64,000 nucleotides of DNA, taken from contig CALFLO010000077.1 in assembly GCA_937880175.1 (NCBI GenBank), positions 1 through 64,000 of the forward strand, in the 5' to 3' direction. The position numbers and the translations under genes were made by a program. Positions 16,766 through 26,242 of this stretch are shown here, piece after piece. The notes below the pieces were generated by a model that made no database searches, had not been told where the DNA came from, and was given only the letters and a program-made list of their open reading frames with translations. Position 1 is the stretch's first letter, and the number at the start of each line of letters is the position of its first letter. Source of the DNA: an uncultured Gluconobacter sp. Lineage in GTDB: Bacteria > Pseudomonadota > Alphaproteobacteria > Acetobacterales > Acetobacteraceae.

Positions 16766-19700
16766 GTGGCGTCGTCACCATCTGCGGGACGGAGCCGTTT
16801 TTGGACCGTGTGGCGCAGGAATGGCTGGAACGGGACCCGGCAGCCGGAACGGATGGTCCGGGTCTGATCCTCGTTCCCAGCCGTCGCGCGGGCCGTGCGC
16901 TGATGGAAGCCTTCCTGCGGGTTCTGGACACACAGGCCGCACTCCTGCCGCGCATCGTCGCGATCAATGACGTGGATGAGGACGCGCTGGCGTCCATCGG
17001 GATCGACGTTGTTCTGCCTCCGGCCGTGGAGCCGCAGCGGCGTCTGGCCGTGCTGTCGATGCTGATCCTTCAGACGCCGCTCGTGAGCGTCGGTGTGGAC
17101 AGCACCAAGGGGATTGACCGTGCCTGGCCGCTCGCCAAGGCGCTGGCGGATCTGATGGACGAGGCCGAGCGTAGTGGCGTGGATCTGGCTGAACGTCTGC
17201 CCGATGCCGTGGAGGAACGCTTCTCCGATCACTGGCAGCAGACGCTGAAATTTCTGGAAATCGTGACTGCCATCTGGCCGAAATGGCTGGAGGAAGAAGG
17301 GCTGTCCAATCCCGTGGCGCGGCAGATCGCGCGTCTGAAAGCACAGGCGCAGGCCTGGGCGGAAAAGCCGCCGCTCACGCCCGTCTGGGGCGTGGGATTC
17401 GCGGACGGGTCTGCGGCGGTGTCGGATGTTCTGGCCGTGGTGGCGCGGCTTCCCGCCGGGCTCGTGATCCTGCCGGGGGTGGATCTGGGCATGTCGGACG
17501 AGATCTGGGCTGCTCTGCCGCCATCGCATCCGCAGGCCGGTCTGAAGGAAATCCTGACGGATCTGGGCCTGTCCCGGGAAGAGCTGACGGATTGGGATGG
17601 GGGCAGGGATCGCGGGCGTGAGCTGATGCTGCGCGAGGTTCTGCTACCGGAGCAGGGCATTGCCCATTGGGGGCAGGACAGTCGTCCACGCGATATCGCA
17701 GGTCTTTCCATTCTGCCCGCGCAGGACCAGCAGCAGGAAGCGCAGGCCATTGCCCTGATCCTGCGCGATGCCGTGTCCGAAACCGGGAAAACCTGCGCGC
17801 TCGTCACGCCGGACCGGGCTCTGGCGCAGCGTGTGGGCACCGAGCTTCTGCGCTTCGGGATCCATGCCGATGACAGTGCGGGCGAATCCCTGTCCCAGAC
17901 CCCGGCCGCCGTATTCCTGCGCCTGATCGCGACCGCCGCCGAGGCGCGTCTGTCACCGGTGGCGCTCCTGTCCGTTCTGAAACACCCGCTCGCCGCTCTG
18001 GGACGGACGCCGGGCGACTGCCACGCTTCGGCCCGGCGGCTGGAACGGCTGCTGCTGCGCGGGCCTGCCCCTGCGCCGGGGATCGCCGGGCTGAAAGCCG
18101 CTCTGCGGGAATACACCGACAGGAAACATGCCCCCGATCATGGCGCCAGCGCGGATGCTCCGGATGAGCCGGAAGGTCCCGCCGCCTTCATCGCGCGCAT
18201 CGAGCAGGCTTTCGCTCCGCTTCTGTCCATCGAGGGGGCCATTCCCCTGCCGGAACTGCTCGAACGCCTGATCCATACCGCAGAGGCCTTAGCGGCCACG
18301 GCGGAAGAGCTGGACGCGTCGGAAGACGAACCGCGCCATCCGGGCGCGCGGTTGTGGCTCGGTGAGGATGGTGAAGCGCTGTCGCGGCATCTGGCAGCGC
18401 TGATCGTCAATACGGGCATCCTGCCGCCACAGCGCCTGACGCATCTGGACTCGTTCCTCAACACGTCGATGGCCGGGCAGATGCTGACCGGTCTGCGCGC
18501 GCATCGCGGGGGCGTGGAACTGGCGCATCCACGTGTCTCGATCCTTGGTGTGCTGGAAGCGCGGCTTCTGGCGTTCAATGTTGTGGTGCTGGGCGGGCTG
18601 AACGAAGGCGTCTGGCCGCCTGCGACCGATCCAGGACCGTGGTTGAGCCGCCCGATGCGTGTGCGTGTGGGGCTGCCGTCTCCGGAGCGGCAGACGGGGG
18701 TGAGCGCGCATGATTTCGTCTCGACCATTCTGGCGTCGCAGGAGGCCGTGTTCGCCAGTTCGGCCCGACGTGAGGGCGCGCCCGGCGTTCCCGCGCGCTG
18801 GATGGTGCGGATGGATGCGTTTCTTGGCGGACGGTCACAGAGCCTTCCTGTGCATCCCGCGCTGGACTGGCAGCGCTGTCTGGACCAGCCGCTCGCGGGT
18901 GCCGAAGCCGTTGCGCCCCCCGAACCGCGCCCGCCCGTCGCTCTGCGTCCGCGGGGTCTCAGCATCACCGAGATCGAGACCTGGATGCATGATCCATATG
19001 CGATCTATGCCAAGCATGTCCTGAAGCTCCGGGCGCTCAGGCCGCTGGAGGAAGGCGCGGAACACGCTGATTTCGGCATGATCGTGCATGATGCGATGGA
19101 ATGCGTTCTGCGGGACTTCCCGGAACGCTGGCCTGCCAATGCGAGCGCCATTCTGCGGCGCGTCTTTGCCGAGGAACTGGCGAAGGCCAATATGCGCCCC
19201 GCCCTTGTGAACTGGTGGGGCCCGCGTCTGGCCCGGATTGCGGACTGGGTGTCGGAAAAGGAAGCGGCTTACCGTCTGGAGATGGAAGAAAGCGGCCCGG
19301 CGCAGGGGCGGTTCGTGGAGGTCACGGCGTCTTTCCGTCTTCAGGCAGCTTTCGCACCGTTCGAACTGCGGGGCCGGGCGGACCGGATTGATATCGGTGC
19401 CGATGGTCTGGCGACTGTCTTTGATTACAAAACCGGTCAGCCGCCCAGCGGGAAGAATGTGGCGGAAGGCTGGTCCGTTCAGCTCGTGCTGGAAGGCGCG
19501 CTGCTGGCGAAAGGGGCCTTCAAGGATGTTCCGGCCGTGGAGACGAAGCAGTTGCTTTACTGGCATCTGACCGGCGGTGACGATCCGGGCAAGGAAAGCG
19601 AAGTGCCCGGCTCCCGCTCCGGCACGGATGCGCCGACCCTGATCGGTGAGGCCATGGAAAAACTCCGGACCCTCGTGGACGAATACGACACCCCCGATCA

Positions 19701-19812
19701 GCCCTATCGTTCCCAGCCCTGGGCGGGGCATGTCCCGCGCTACACCGATTACGCGCAGCTTGCGCGCGTGGATGAATGGCGCGCGGCCTATGCGGAAGGA
19801 GAGGGCGAATGA
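16762..19812 (+). CDS. addB: Double-strand break repair protein AddB
   Basis: A 1016-aa subunit of the alphaproteobacterial AddAB helicase-nuclease (the RecBCD equivalent). The N-terminal half is a degenerate helicase-like region (LILVPSRRAGRALMEAFL near 32-49); the central segment contains RLTHLDSFLNTSMAGQ and VVVLGGLNEGVWPP; the C terminus carries a RecB/PD-(D/E)xK nuclease domain with GRADRIDIGADG and FDYKTGQPP. The four-cysteine iron-sulfur cluster of the Firmicutes AddB is not apparent, as is usual in alphaproteobacteria. It starts inside the tsaE stop and ends in an ATGA overlap with addA, so tsaE-addB-addA form one coupled operon. Confidence 0.94.
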   Translation: MSGVVTICGTEPFLDRVAQEWLERDPAAGTDGPGLILVPSRRAGRALMEAFLRVLDTQAALLPRIVAINDVDEDALASIGIDVVLPPAVEPQRRLAVLSMLILQTPLVSVGVDSTKGIDRAWPLAKALADLMDEAERSGVDLAERLPDAVEERFSDHWQQTLKFLEIVTAIWPKWLEEEGLSNPVARQIARLKAQAQAWAEKPPLTPVWGVGFADGSAAVSDVLAVVARLPAGLVILPGVDLGMSDEIWAALPPSHPQAGLKEILTDLGLSREELTDWDGGRDRGRELMLREVLLPEQGIAHWGQDSRPRDIAGLSILPAQDQQQEAQAIALILRDAVSETGKTCALVTPDRALAQRVGTELLRFGIHADDSAGESLSQTPAAVFLRLIATAAEARLSPVALLSVLKHPLAALGRTPGDCHASARRLERLLLRGPAPAPGIAGLKAALREYTDRKHAPDHGASADAPDEPEGPAAFIARIEQAFAPLLSIEGAIPLPELLERLIHTAEALAATAEELDASEDEPRHPGARLWLGEDGEALSRHLAALIVNTGILPPQRLTHLDSFLNTSMAGQMLTGLRAHRGGVELAHPRVSILGVLEARLLAFNVVVLGGLNEGVWPPATDPGPWLSRPMRVRVGLPSPERQTGVSAHDFVSTILASQEAVFASSARREGAPGVPARWMVRMDAFLGGRSQSLPVHPALDWQRCLDQPLAGAEAVAPPEPRPPVALRPRGLSITEIETWMHDPYAIYAKHVLKLRALRPLEEGAEHADFGMIVHDAMECVLRDFPERWPANASAILRRVFAEELAKANMRPALVNWWGPRLARIADWVSEKEAAYRLEMEESGPAQGRFVEVTASFRLQAAFAPFELRGRADRIDIGADGLATVFDYKTGQPPSGKNVAEGWSVQLVLEGALLAKGAFKDVPAVETKQLLYWHLTGGDDPGKESEVPGSRSGTDAPTLIGEAMEKLRTLVDEYDTPDQPYRSQPWAGHVPRYTDYAQLARVDEWRAAYAEGEGE

Positions 19813-22800
19813 ACGATATGCCGTCTGTGGTGCGTCCTGTAACCCGCGACGAAGTCATTGCCGCCGCCGATCGCACGCAGCGTCAGGCCTCCGATCCGCG
19901 TGCTTCGGTGTTCGTCTCGGCCTCGGCGGGTTCGGGCAAGACCAAGCTGCTGATCGACCGTCTGCTGCGGCTCATGCTGCCGCTTTACGTCCAGACCGAG
20001 GACGGCGACACCATTCTGGCTGATGGCGCGCACCCCTCGCGCATCCTGTGCCTGACCTACACCAAGGCCGCCGCCGCCGAGATGGCCAACCGGCTTCAGC
20101 AGAAGCTGGGAAGCTGGGTCTCGCTGCCGGATGAGACGCTGGGTGCGGAGCTTGAAAGCCTCGACGTTCCCAACACGGACGAAACCCGCGCCCGTGCCCG
20201 CGCCCTGTTTTTGTGCGTGCTCGATCTGCCGGGAGGCCTGCGGATCGAGACGATCCACGCCTTCTGTCAGTCGCTGCTGCGGCGGTTTCCGTTGGAAGCC
20301 TCGGTCGATCCGCATTTCACACTGATGGAAGAGACCGACACCACACTGGCCCTGCGTGAAGCGATGGAAGACGGGCTGGCCCGCTCGCCGGAGCTCGCGG
20401 CCGATGTGGCGGGAACGGTGGGGCTGGACAGTTTCTTCAAGCGCATCCGCACGCTGAATATGGAGGAAAGCCGTGCCCGGCCCTTGCTGGAACGCTGGGC
20501 GACCCTGCCGGACAGTGTGGTCAGCGCCTATCGCAAGGCTCTGAAAGCCGGGCAGCAGAGCCTTGAAGAGCTTGAGGCCCTCGCCTGCCGTCCGCCGAAG
20601 GAGGAGGATCTGCGGGCCGGGTTGCGGGACGTGCTCGGGCTGGTGACACCTAGCGCCCGCGTCAACGTCGAGCAGATGCTGGCGTGGCTCGGGACGGAAC
20701 CGGCCGAGCGGGCGCCCGCTGTCTGGGCGAAATGCCTGCTGACGGACAAGGGAACCGCGCGGCAGATGAACCGGATCGTCGCCAAGAAGGCGCAGGAGGC
20801 CGTTCCGGGGATCGCGCCTTTGCTGGAAGACGAGGCGCAACGGCTTGTGGATCTTCAGTCCAGTCTCAAAAGCGTGCGTCTGGTGCTGCTGAACCGTGCC
20901 CTTCTGGGGCTGGCCGCACCGATGCTGGCGTCGTTTCAGGATGGCAAATCCGCCCGTGGTCTGGTGGATTACAACGATCTCATTCAGGAAACCCGTAATC
21001 TCCTGCGCGATCCGGGTGCGGCCTGGGTGCTCTACAAGCTCGATGGCGGCATCGACCATCTGCTGCTGGATGAAGTGCAGGACAATTCCGGCCTGCAATG
21101 GGAAATCGCCGGTGCGCTCACATCCGAGTTCTTTGCGGGGGAAGGGGCGTGGGATATGGGGCCGCGCCCGCGCACCATCTTTGCGGTCGGTGATTACAAA
21201 CAGTCGATTTACGGGTTTCAGGGCGCCCAGCCTGAAGAATTCCACCGCTGGCGCACCGAGTTCGCGGACCGGGTCCGCAATGCCGGGCTGCTGTGGCGCG
21301 ATCCGGAACTGAACGTCTCCTTCCGCTCCGTTCCGCCCGTCCTGTCCTTCGTGGACGCAGTGTTTTCCCAGCCTCTCGCGGCGCATGGCCTGTTGCAGGA
21401 AGGCGAAAAGACGCTCCGCCCGCATGTCTCGGCGCGTCCGGGGCAGGGTGGTCGGGTGGAACTATGGCCGCTCGTCCCCGTCGTTCAGGGCGAAGACGAT
21501 GATGAGGGCCTGACGCCTTGGCGCGCGCCCTCCGCCAATACCGGACAGCGCAGCGCGCCCCAGCGCCTCGCTGAAGCGCTCGCGGAATGGATCGACCAGC
21601 AGATCGGGCGTCCGCCCCAGCCAGGGCAGGCGCCTCTGACCGCAGGAGACGTGCTGATCCTCGTCCCCCGGCGCTCGCCGTTCCTGCGTTCGCTGATCCG
21701 GGCCCTGAAATCACGCAATGTGCCGGTCGCGACGCTGGTCCGGGTCGGGCTGACGCAGCAGGTCGCGGTCCGCGATCTCATGACGCTCTGTGCGGCCCTG
21801 CTCCTGCCGCAGGATGATCTGACGCTGGCTTCCGTCCTGACATCCCCGCTCGGCGGGCTGACGGACGACTCGCTGATGGCGCTCGCCACCCGCAATGGCA
21901 CGGCTCATGCCCTCGGCCCGAAAGGCCAGCCGCTCTGGACCGTTCTGCGCGAACGGCATCGGGAGCGCGAGGACTGGCGGGCGGCATGGGAAATGCTGTC
22001 CACGCTTTATGCGCGCGTCGATTATGCATCTCCGTATCGTCTGCTCGCCGAAACGCTGGGCCAGCATGGTGGCCGTACGCGACTTCTGCGGCGTCTGGGG
22101 CCGGAAGCGGCCGAGCCGGTGGACGAGCTTCTGACGGCGGCACTGCGCTATGAAGGGCTGCATCCGCCCTCGCTTCAGGGCTTTCTGCACTGGCTCGAAG
22201 CCAGCGAGATCACCAGCAAACGCGAAGCCGAGAGCGAGCTTGGTGCTGTTCGCGTCATGACCGTGCATGGCTCCAAGGGGCTTCAGGCACGTCTGGTCGT
22301 CATGCCGGACACGACGTCAAAGCCCCCGCCGGGCAGCGATTTTCTGTGGGAAGAGGCAGGGGCGTTCGAGCTTCCGCTCTGGGTACCGAAAAAGGACATG
22401 GGCACGCAGGTCACGACAGCCCTGTCGGAGCGGGACGCCGAAAAGTCGCGGGCGGAGAGCAACCGCCTGCTTTACGTCGCCCTGACCCGCGCCAGTGACT
22501 GGCTGGTGATCTGTGGGGCCGGGGCCAAGCGCGAGCCCGATGACAAGAGCTGGTATCGGCAGTGCGAGGCCGGGTTCAAGCAACTGGCCAATGCGCGTGC
22601 CGAGCCGATGGATCTCGGTTGGGAAGGCGAACGGCTTGTGCTGGAAGAGGCCCGGACGCTTGCTCCCGTCGTATTCCGGGGCAAGGGCATCGAGCCGCCC
22701 TGTGCGGCCTTGCCGGACTGGATGGGCCGCGCTCCGGACTGGAAGCCGTTCATTGCCCAGCGCGAGGACGCCATGACGCGCCCGCTCGCGCCCAGTCGTC

Positions 22801-23384
22801 CGGATGGGGCGGAGTTCGGCGAACTTCCGGCTGCCCGTTCACCACTGGAGCTTCTGGCTGGTCGTCCCACGCCGGTGCGCGAACAGGCCATGCGGCGCGG
22901 CACGATGATCCACCGTCTGCTCCAGCTTCTGCCCGAAACGCAGCCCGCCGAGCGGGAGGCCGTGGCCCTGCGCTGGCTGTCCCGCCGGGCTCTGGGCCTG
23001 ACGGAAGCGGAAATCGATCGTCTAGCCCAGCAGGTTCTGGGCGTCCTGTCCCATCCGGATCTCGCGCCGCTGTTTGCGCCCGGAAGCCGCGCGGAGCAGC
23101 CGATTTCCGGTGTCAGCGCGGGCCGCGTGGTGCTGGGGCAGGTGGACCGTCTGCGGATCGGGGACGGGCAGATCTGGGTCTGTGACTACAAGACGAATCG
23201 CAATCCGCATCTGCGGGCGGAGCGTACGCCCGTCGTCTATCTGCGGCAGATGGCGGCCTATCGTGCCGTGCTGGAGCAACTTCATCCAGGCTACGACATT
23301 CACTGTTCTCTGGTCTGGACGGAAGGACCCGCCGTTGTCACACTTCCGTCCTCGCTGCTGGATCAGGTCCATCCCGGCACTTGA
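19809..23384 (+). CDS. addA: Double-strand break repair helicase/nuclease AddA
   Basis: A 1191-aa UvrD-family 3'-5' helicase and nuclease that resects broken DNA ends with AddB and loads RecA. Walker A is SASAGSGKTKLLIDR with K44; motif Ia CLTYTKAAAAEMANRL; Walker B reads LLLDEVQDNSGLQWE (DEVQD rather than the common DEAQD); motif III AVGDYKQSIYGFQGAQP; VMTVHGSKGLQARLVVMPD is motif V; LLYVALTRASDWLVI is motif VI; the C-terminal nuclease has GQVDRLRIG and CDYKTNRNP. The ATG at 19809 overlaps the addB stop codon; the 11 extra residues from 19776 lie inside addB. Confidence 0.96.
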   Translation: MNDMPSVVRPVTRDEVIAAADRTQRQASDPRASVFVSASAGSGKTKLLIDRLLRLMLPLYVQTEDGDTILADGAHPSRILCLTYTKAAAAEMANRLQQKLGSWVSLPDETLGAELESLDVPNTDETRARARALFLCVLDLPGGLRIETIHAFCQSLLRRFPLEASVDPHFTLMEETDTTLALREAMEDGLARSPELAADVAGTVGLDSFFKRIRTLNMEESRARPLLERWATLPDSVVSAYRKALKAGQQSLEELEALACRPPKEEDLRAGLRDVLGLVTPSARVNVEQMLAWLGTEPAERAPAVWAKCLLTDKGTARQMNRIVAKKAQEAVPGIAPLLEDEAQRLVDLQSSLKSVRLVLLNRALLGLAAPMLASFQDGKSARGLVDYNDLIQETRNLLRDPGAAWVLYKLDGGIDHLLLDEVQDNSGLQWEIAGALTSEFFAGEGAWDMGPRPRTIFAVGDYKQSIYGFQGAQPEEFHRWRTEFADRVRNAGLLWRDPELNVSFRSVPPVLSFVDAVFSQPLAAHGLLQEGEKTLRPHVSARPGQGGRVELWPLVPVVQGEDDDEGLTPWRAPSANTGQRSAPQRLAEALAEWIDQQIGRPPQPGQAPLTAGDVLILVPRRSPFLRSLIRALKSRNVPVATLVRVGLTQQVAVRDLMTLCAALLLPQDDLTLASVLTSPLGGLTDDSLMALATRNGTAHALGPKGQPLWTVLRERHREREDWRAAWEMLSTLYARVDYASPYRLLAETLGQHGGRTRLLRRLGPEAAEPVDELLTAALRYEGLHPPSLQGFLHWLEASEITSKREAESELGAVRVMTVHGSKGLQARLVVMPDTTSKPPPGSDFLWEEAGAFELPLWVPKKDMGTQVTTALSERDAEKSRAESNRLLYVALTRASDWLVICGAGAKREPDDKSWYRQCEAGFKQLANARAEPMDLGWEGERLVLEEARTLAPVVFRGKGIEPPCAALPDWMGRAPDWKPFIAQREDAMTRPLAPSRPDGAEFGELPAARSPLELLAGRPTPVREQAMRRGTMIHRLLQLLPETQPAEREAVALRWLSRRALGLTEAEIDRLAQQVLGVLSHPDLAPLFAPGSRAEQPISGVSAGRVVLGQVDRLRIGDGQIWVCDYKTNRNPHLRAERTPVVYLRQMAAYRAVLEQLHPGYDIHCSLVWTEGPAVVTLPSSLLDQVHPGT

Positions 23385-23468
23385 TGCAGATCAAAAGCCC
23401 CTTGCAGTGAGGGGCGGGGCAGCCGATATCCGTTTTCAGAAACTTCATTCGCCACAAGGAATACCCTC

Positions 23469-23795
23469 ATGAGCGCAAACACCGTTGCCGTCAGCGACAG
23501 CAGCTTCGATGCAGACGTCCTGAAGTCCGAAGGTCCGGTTCTGGTTGATTTCTGGGCGGAATGGTGCGGCCCGTGCAAGATGATCGCCCCGGCGCTTGAG
23601 GAAATCGGCGCCGAGTACCAGGGCCGCCTGAAGGTTGCCAAGGTCAATATCGACTCCAATCCTGAAGCCCCGACCAAGTATGGCGTGCGCAGCATCCCGA
23701 CGCTGATCGTCTTCAAGGACGGCAAGCCGGTGGCCCAGCAGATGGGGGCTCTGCCCAAGAGCCAGCTCAAGGCCTGGATCGACCAGTCTCTCTGA
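23469..23795 (+). CDS. trxA: Thioredoxin
   Basis: A 108-aa cytoplasmic thioredoxin. The redox site WAEWCGPCKMIAP, the cis-proline segment RSIPTLIVFKDG and the length are canonical. It is the general disulfide reductant for ribonucleotide reductase, peroxiredoxins and others. A good ribosome-binding site (AAGGAAT) precedes the ATG. It lies 84 bp after addA; addA-trxA adjacency is common in alphaproteobacteria, and the gap contains a GC-rich hairpin (AGCCCCTTGCAGTGAGGGGC) that could partly separate their expression. Confidence 0.97.
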   Translation: MSANTVAVSDSSFDADVLKSEGPVLVDFWAEWCGPCKMIAPALEEIGAEYQGRLKVAKVNIDSNPEAPTKYGVRSIPTLIVFKDGKPVAQQMGALPKSQLKAWIDQSL

Positions 23796-23839
23796 TCGAC
23801 CCGGAACGGGAGAGGGAAGGACGATCAGAGGGCGTGGTC

Positions 23840-23866
23840 ACGATCCTGCGCTTTGTGTAGGATCGT
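23840..23866 (+). promoter_or_regulatory. Perfect inverted repeat covering the rnd ribosome-binding site
   Basis: ACGATCCT (23840-23847) and AGGATCGT (23859-23866) are perfect 8-bp complements separated by 11 bases. The right arm contains AGGA, the only Shine-Dalgarno for rnd, seven bases before its ATG at 23870. In RNA this would fold a hairpin that hides the ribosome-binding site. It could instead be a DNA operator or a weak trxA terminator (only TTTC follows). Confidence 0.6.
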
Positions 23867-23869
23867 TTC

Positions 23870-25060
23870 ATGCGCTCGAAAGCTCCGACCTTCCCGACCC
23901 CCGTCCTCCTGACCTCCAGTGAAGAGCTGGCCCGTATCTGCGAAAAACTGCAGAACGAGCCTTTCGTGACCATCGACACGGAATTCGTCCGGGAACGGAC
24001 CTACTGGCCCGAGCTCTGCCTCGTGCAGCTCGCCGGAACCGAAGATGTCGTGCTGATCGACACTCTGGCGCCCGGCATTGATCTCGCCCCTCTTGATGCT
24101 CTTCTGGCCAAGCCGGACTGCACCAAGGTCTTTCATGCCGCCCGGCAGGATCTTGAAATCTTTCTCCATATTTTTGATCGCCTTCCGGTCTCGGTCTTCG
24201 ACACGCAGGTCGCTGCGATGGTGGCAGGTTTTGGCGATCAGGTCGGATATGACAGTCTGGTCGGCGCAATCACGGGCCGCAGCATCGACAAGGCGCACCG
24301 CTTCAGTGACTGGTCTGCCCGTCCGCTCAGCGCGGCGCAGCTCGCCTACGCCGCCGCTGACGTCACCCATCTGCGAACGGTCTATGCTGCGCTGCGCAAA
24401 CAGCTTGCCGAGCAGGACCGTCTGCACTGGGCCGACTCCGAACAGGCCATCCTGACGGAAGAAAAAACGTTCCGTCCCGATCCCCGTCGCCTGTGGGAAA
24501 AGCTCAAAGCCCGCACCAGCAACCGCCGGATGCTCGGCATCCTGCGCGAAGTCACCGCCTGGCGCGAACAGGAAGCGCAGAACGCCGATATTCCCCGCCA
24601 GCGCGTCATCCGTGATGAAAGCCTGCTGGAAATTGCGGCCGTCCATCCCGATACGGTCGAGGCTCTCTCCCGCATCCGGGGCGTGACCAGGGGTTTTGCC
24701 GAGGGAAAGATGGGCAAAGGCCTGCTTGAAGCGATCCGTATCGCGCAGGAGCTTCCGGAATCCGAACTTCCCAAGGCCCCTTCGAAGTCCGATCGCCCAC
24801 GGCCGTCTACGGCCCTCGTCGCACTTCTGCGGGTTCTGCTGGCCGCCAAGTGTGAGGATCACAAGGTGGCGCCCCGTCTGGTGGCCTCCTCGGATGATCT
24901 GGACCTGATTGCGCTTGGCGAAACCGATGTCGGCGCGCTGAAGGGCTGGCGTCGCGAACTTTTCGGTCTGGATGCCCAGGCGCTGGTCCGTGGAGAAATC
25001 GCTCTGGCCGTGGTGAACGGCCTCGTGGAGCTTCAGCGCGTCGCCGAACCGGTCGCATAA
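23870..25060 (+). CDS. rnd: Ribonuclease D
   Basis: A 396-aa 3'-5' exoribonuclease for stable-RNA and tRNA 3' trimming. The DEDDy catalytic motifs are visible: FVTIDTEFVRE (Exo I), KVFHAARQDLEIF (Exo II) and LAYAAADVTHLRTVY (Exo III). One HRDC domain is likely at about 210-290 (RRMLGILREVTAWREQEA ... LSRIRGVTRGFA) and a second, weaker one at the C terminus. The ATG at 23870 uses an AGGAT Shine-Dalgarno that sits inside a perfect inverted repeat, suggesting structure-dependent translation. It follows trxA by 74 bp. Confidence 0.94.
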   Translation: MRSKAPTFPTPVLLTSSEELARICEKLQNEPFVTIDTEFVRERTYWPELCLVQLAGTEDVVLIDTLAPGIDLAPLDALLAKPDCTKVFHAARQDLEIFLHIFDRLPVSVFDTQVAAMVAGFGDQVGYDSLVGAITGRSIDKAHRFSDWSARPLSAAQLAYAAADVTHLRTVYAALRKQLAEQDRLHWADSEQAILTEEKTFRPDPRRLWEKLKARTSNRRMLGILREVTAWREQEAQNADIPRQRVIRDESLLEIAAVHPDTVEALSRIRGVTRGFAEGKMGKGLLEAIRIAQELPESELPKAPSKSDRPRPSTALVALLRVLLAAKCEDHKVAPRLVASSDDLDLIALGETDVGALKGWRRELFGLDAQALVRGEIALAVVNGLVELQRVAEPVA

Positions 25061-25195
25061 GAACCGCCTTCGACGTGGCGGGGAGTTTCTGGTAAGAAAC
25101 GTCCCGAAGATATTCCGGGTCTGATGGGCCGGGATTGAAAATCAACAGGATATCGGGCCGGCTCAGGCACCGAAGCGGGACAGGGAAACGAACAT

Positions 25196-25876
25196 ATGGA
25201 GTGGACGGACGAGACGATCGCCAGACTTCGCGATCTGTGGAGTCAGGGACTTTCGACCGCCGAAATCGGCCGCCAGCTCTCCATCACCAAAAATGCCGTC
25301 GTCGGCAAAGCGCATCGTCTGGGCCTGCCACCCCGCCCGTCTCCCATCCGGAACCGCAAGGTCACGGACGGTGAAGCAGGAACGACGGAAGCTACGCCCC
25401 GCCGCAAAAGCCCCTCCCGCGCCAAGGCTGCCGAACCTGCGGCATCGGACCTGTTTGCTGACAAGGATGCCACGCCGAAAAGCGCCGTGGACACTGCGGC
25501 AGAAAAATCTGCTGCTCCGGCCCGCAAAGCGCCTTCTGTCGCTCCTGAAGCCATACAGCCTGTGGCTCAACCCGCCGTAGCCGCGCGCCCGGTCCCTGCT
25601 GCGGTCAAGGAACCTGTCGCAGCCCGTCGGGAACCTGCTGTCGCCCCCAAGCCGGAACCTCGCGTCGCTCCGTCGCCGCGCCCGGCCATCCCCCCCCGCT
25701 TTTCGACGGCCGGTATCGACCGCCCGACCCGTCGCGGCCCATCCTGCTGCTGGCCCATCGGCGATCCTGGCACACCGGGCTTTCATTTCTGCGGCGCCAC
25801 ACCGCTGTCCGGGAAGCCCTATTGTGCGGAACACGCGGCAATTGCGTATGTGAAAATCCGCGACCGCCGCGACTGA
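25196..25876 (+). CDS. gcrA: GcrA cell-cycle regulator family protein
   Basis: A 226-aa protein of the GcrA family, which in Caulobacter is a sigma70-associated transcription cofactor that acts at promoters carrying GANTC sites methylated by CcrM. The N-terminal helix-turn-helix-like domain (MEWTDETIARLRDLWSQGLS ... ITKNAVVGKAHRLGL) is canonical; a long Ala/Pro/Lys-rich linker (about 50-170) follows; the C-terminal sigma-interaction region with CCWPIGDPG, FHFCGA and PYCAEHA is conserved. The linker is longer than in Caulobacter GcrA. It is transcribed alone from a 135-bp upstream gap and ends at a strong terminator. The ribosome-binding site is AGGGAAA. Confidence 0.93.
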   Translation: MEWTDETIARLRDLWSQGLSTAEIGRQLSITKNAVVGKAHRLGLPPRPSPIRNRKVTDGEAGTTEATPRRKSPSRAKAAEPAASDLFADKDATPKSAVDTAAEKSAAPARKAPSVAPEAIQPVAQPAVAARPVPAAVKEPVAARREPAVAPKPEPRVAPSPRPAIPPRFSTAGIDRPTRRGPSCCWPIGDPGTPGFHFCGATPLSGKPYCAEHAAIAYVKIRDRRD

Positions 25877-25891
25877 GAGACGCACCAAATC

Positions 25892-25930
25892 AAAAAGGCC
25901 GCCCTCCAAAAGGAGAGGCGGCCTTTTTTA
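25892..25930 (+). terminator. Intrinsic terminator after gcrA
   Basis: AAAAAGGCCGCC(CTCC) pairs with (GGAG)AGGCGGCCTTTTTT around an AAAA loop, followed by a T run. It lies 16 bp after the gcrA stop codon. Confidence 0.95.
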
Positions 25931-26115
25931 TGCCTGTGCTGTGCACGGGCATCGCTATCCATGAATTTCGGATGCTCTTACAGTCAATCTCAAGCGGGAC
26001 GCATGGGGCTCTTTCCGCTTCGGCAATCACGCCATGACAGTCATGCGCTACGGTCTGCAATGATAGGGGATCTGAGACCGAGGGAACCATCAGGTCTCTG
26101 AAAAACAAGGAAAAA
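25931..26115. other. Intergenic space between gcrA terminator and tRNA-Thr
   Basis: No ORF with coding features is visible. A short inverted repeat (GGTCTCTG near 26093-26100 with GAGACC near 26077-26082 on the plus strand) lies just beyond the 3' end of the tRNA on its transcript side, but it lacks a T run and so is only a possible terminator or processing stem for the tRNA. Confidence 0.4.
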
Positions 26116-26190
<75 letters not shown>

Positions 26191-26200
26191 ATACCGTTGC

Positions 26201-26234
26201 CTTGGCGCGCTTCGTAACGGGTCAGCGCGCCAAG
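26201..26234 (-). repeat. 10-bp perfect inverted repeat between dksA and tRNA-Thr
   Basis: CTTGGCGCGC (26201-26210) and GCGCGCCAAG (26225-26234) are exact complements around a 14-nt loop. On the minus strand the element lies 8 bp after the dksA stop codon and 10 bp before the tRNA 5' end. It has no T run, so it is not a standard intrinsic terminator; it might protect the dksA mRNA 3' end or mark the tRNA precursor. Confidence 0.7.
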
Positions 26235-26242
26235 CGCAAGTC

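Noticed and set aside
23385..23468. GC-rich hairpin between addA and trxA as a terminator
   Set aside because: AGCCCC/GGGGC-type pairing is present but no T run follows, so it is mentioned under trxA and not called as a terminator.
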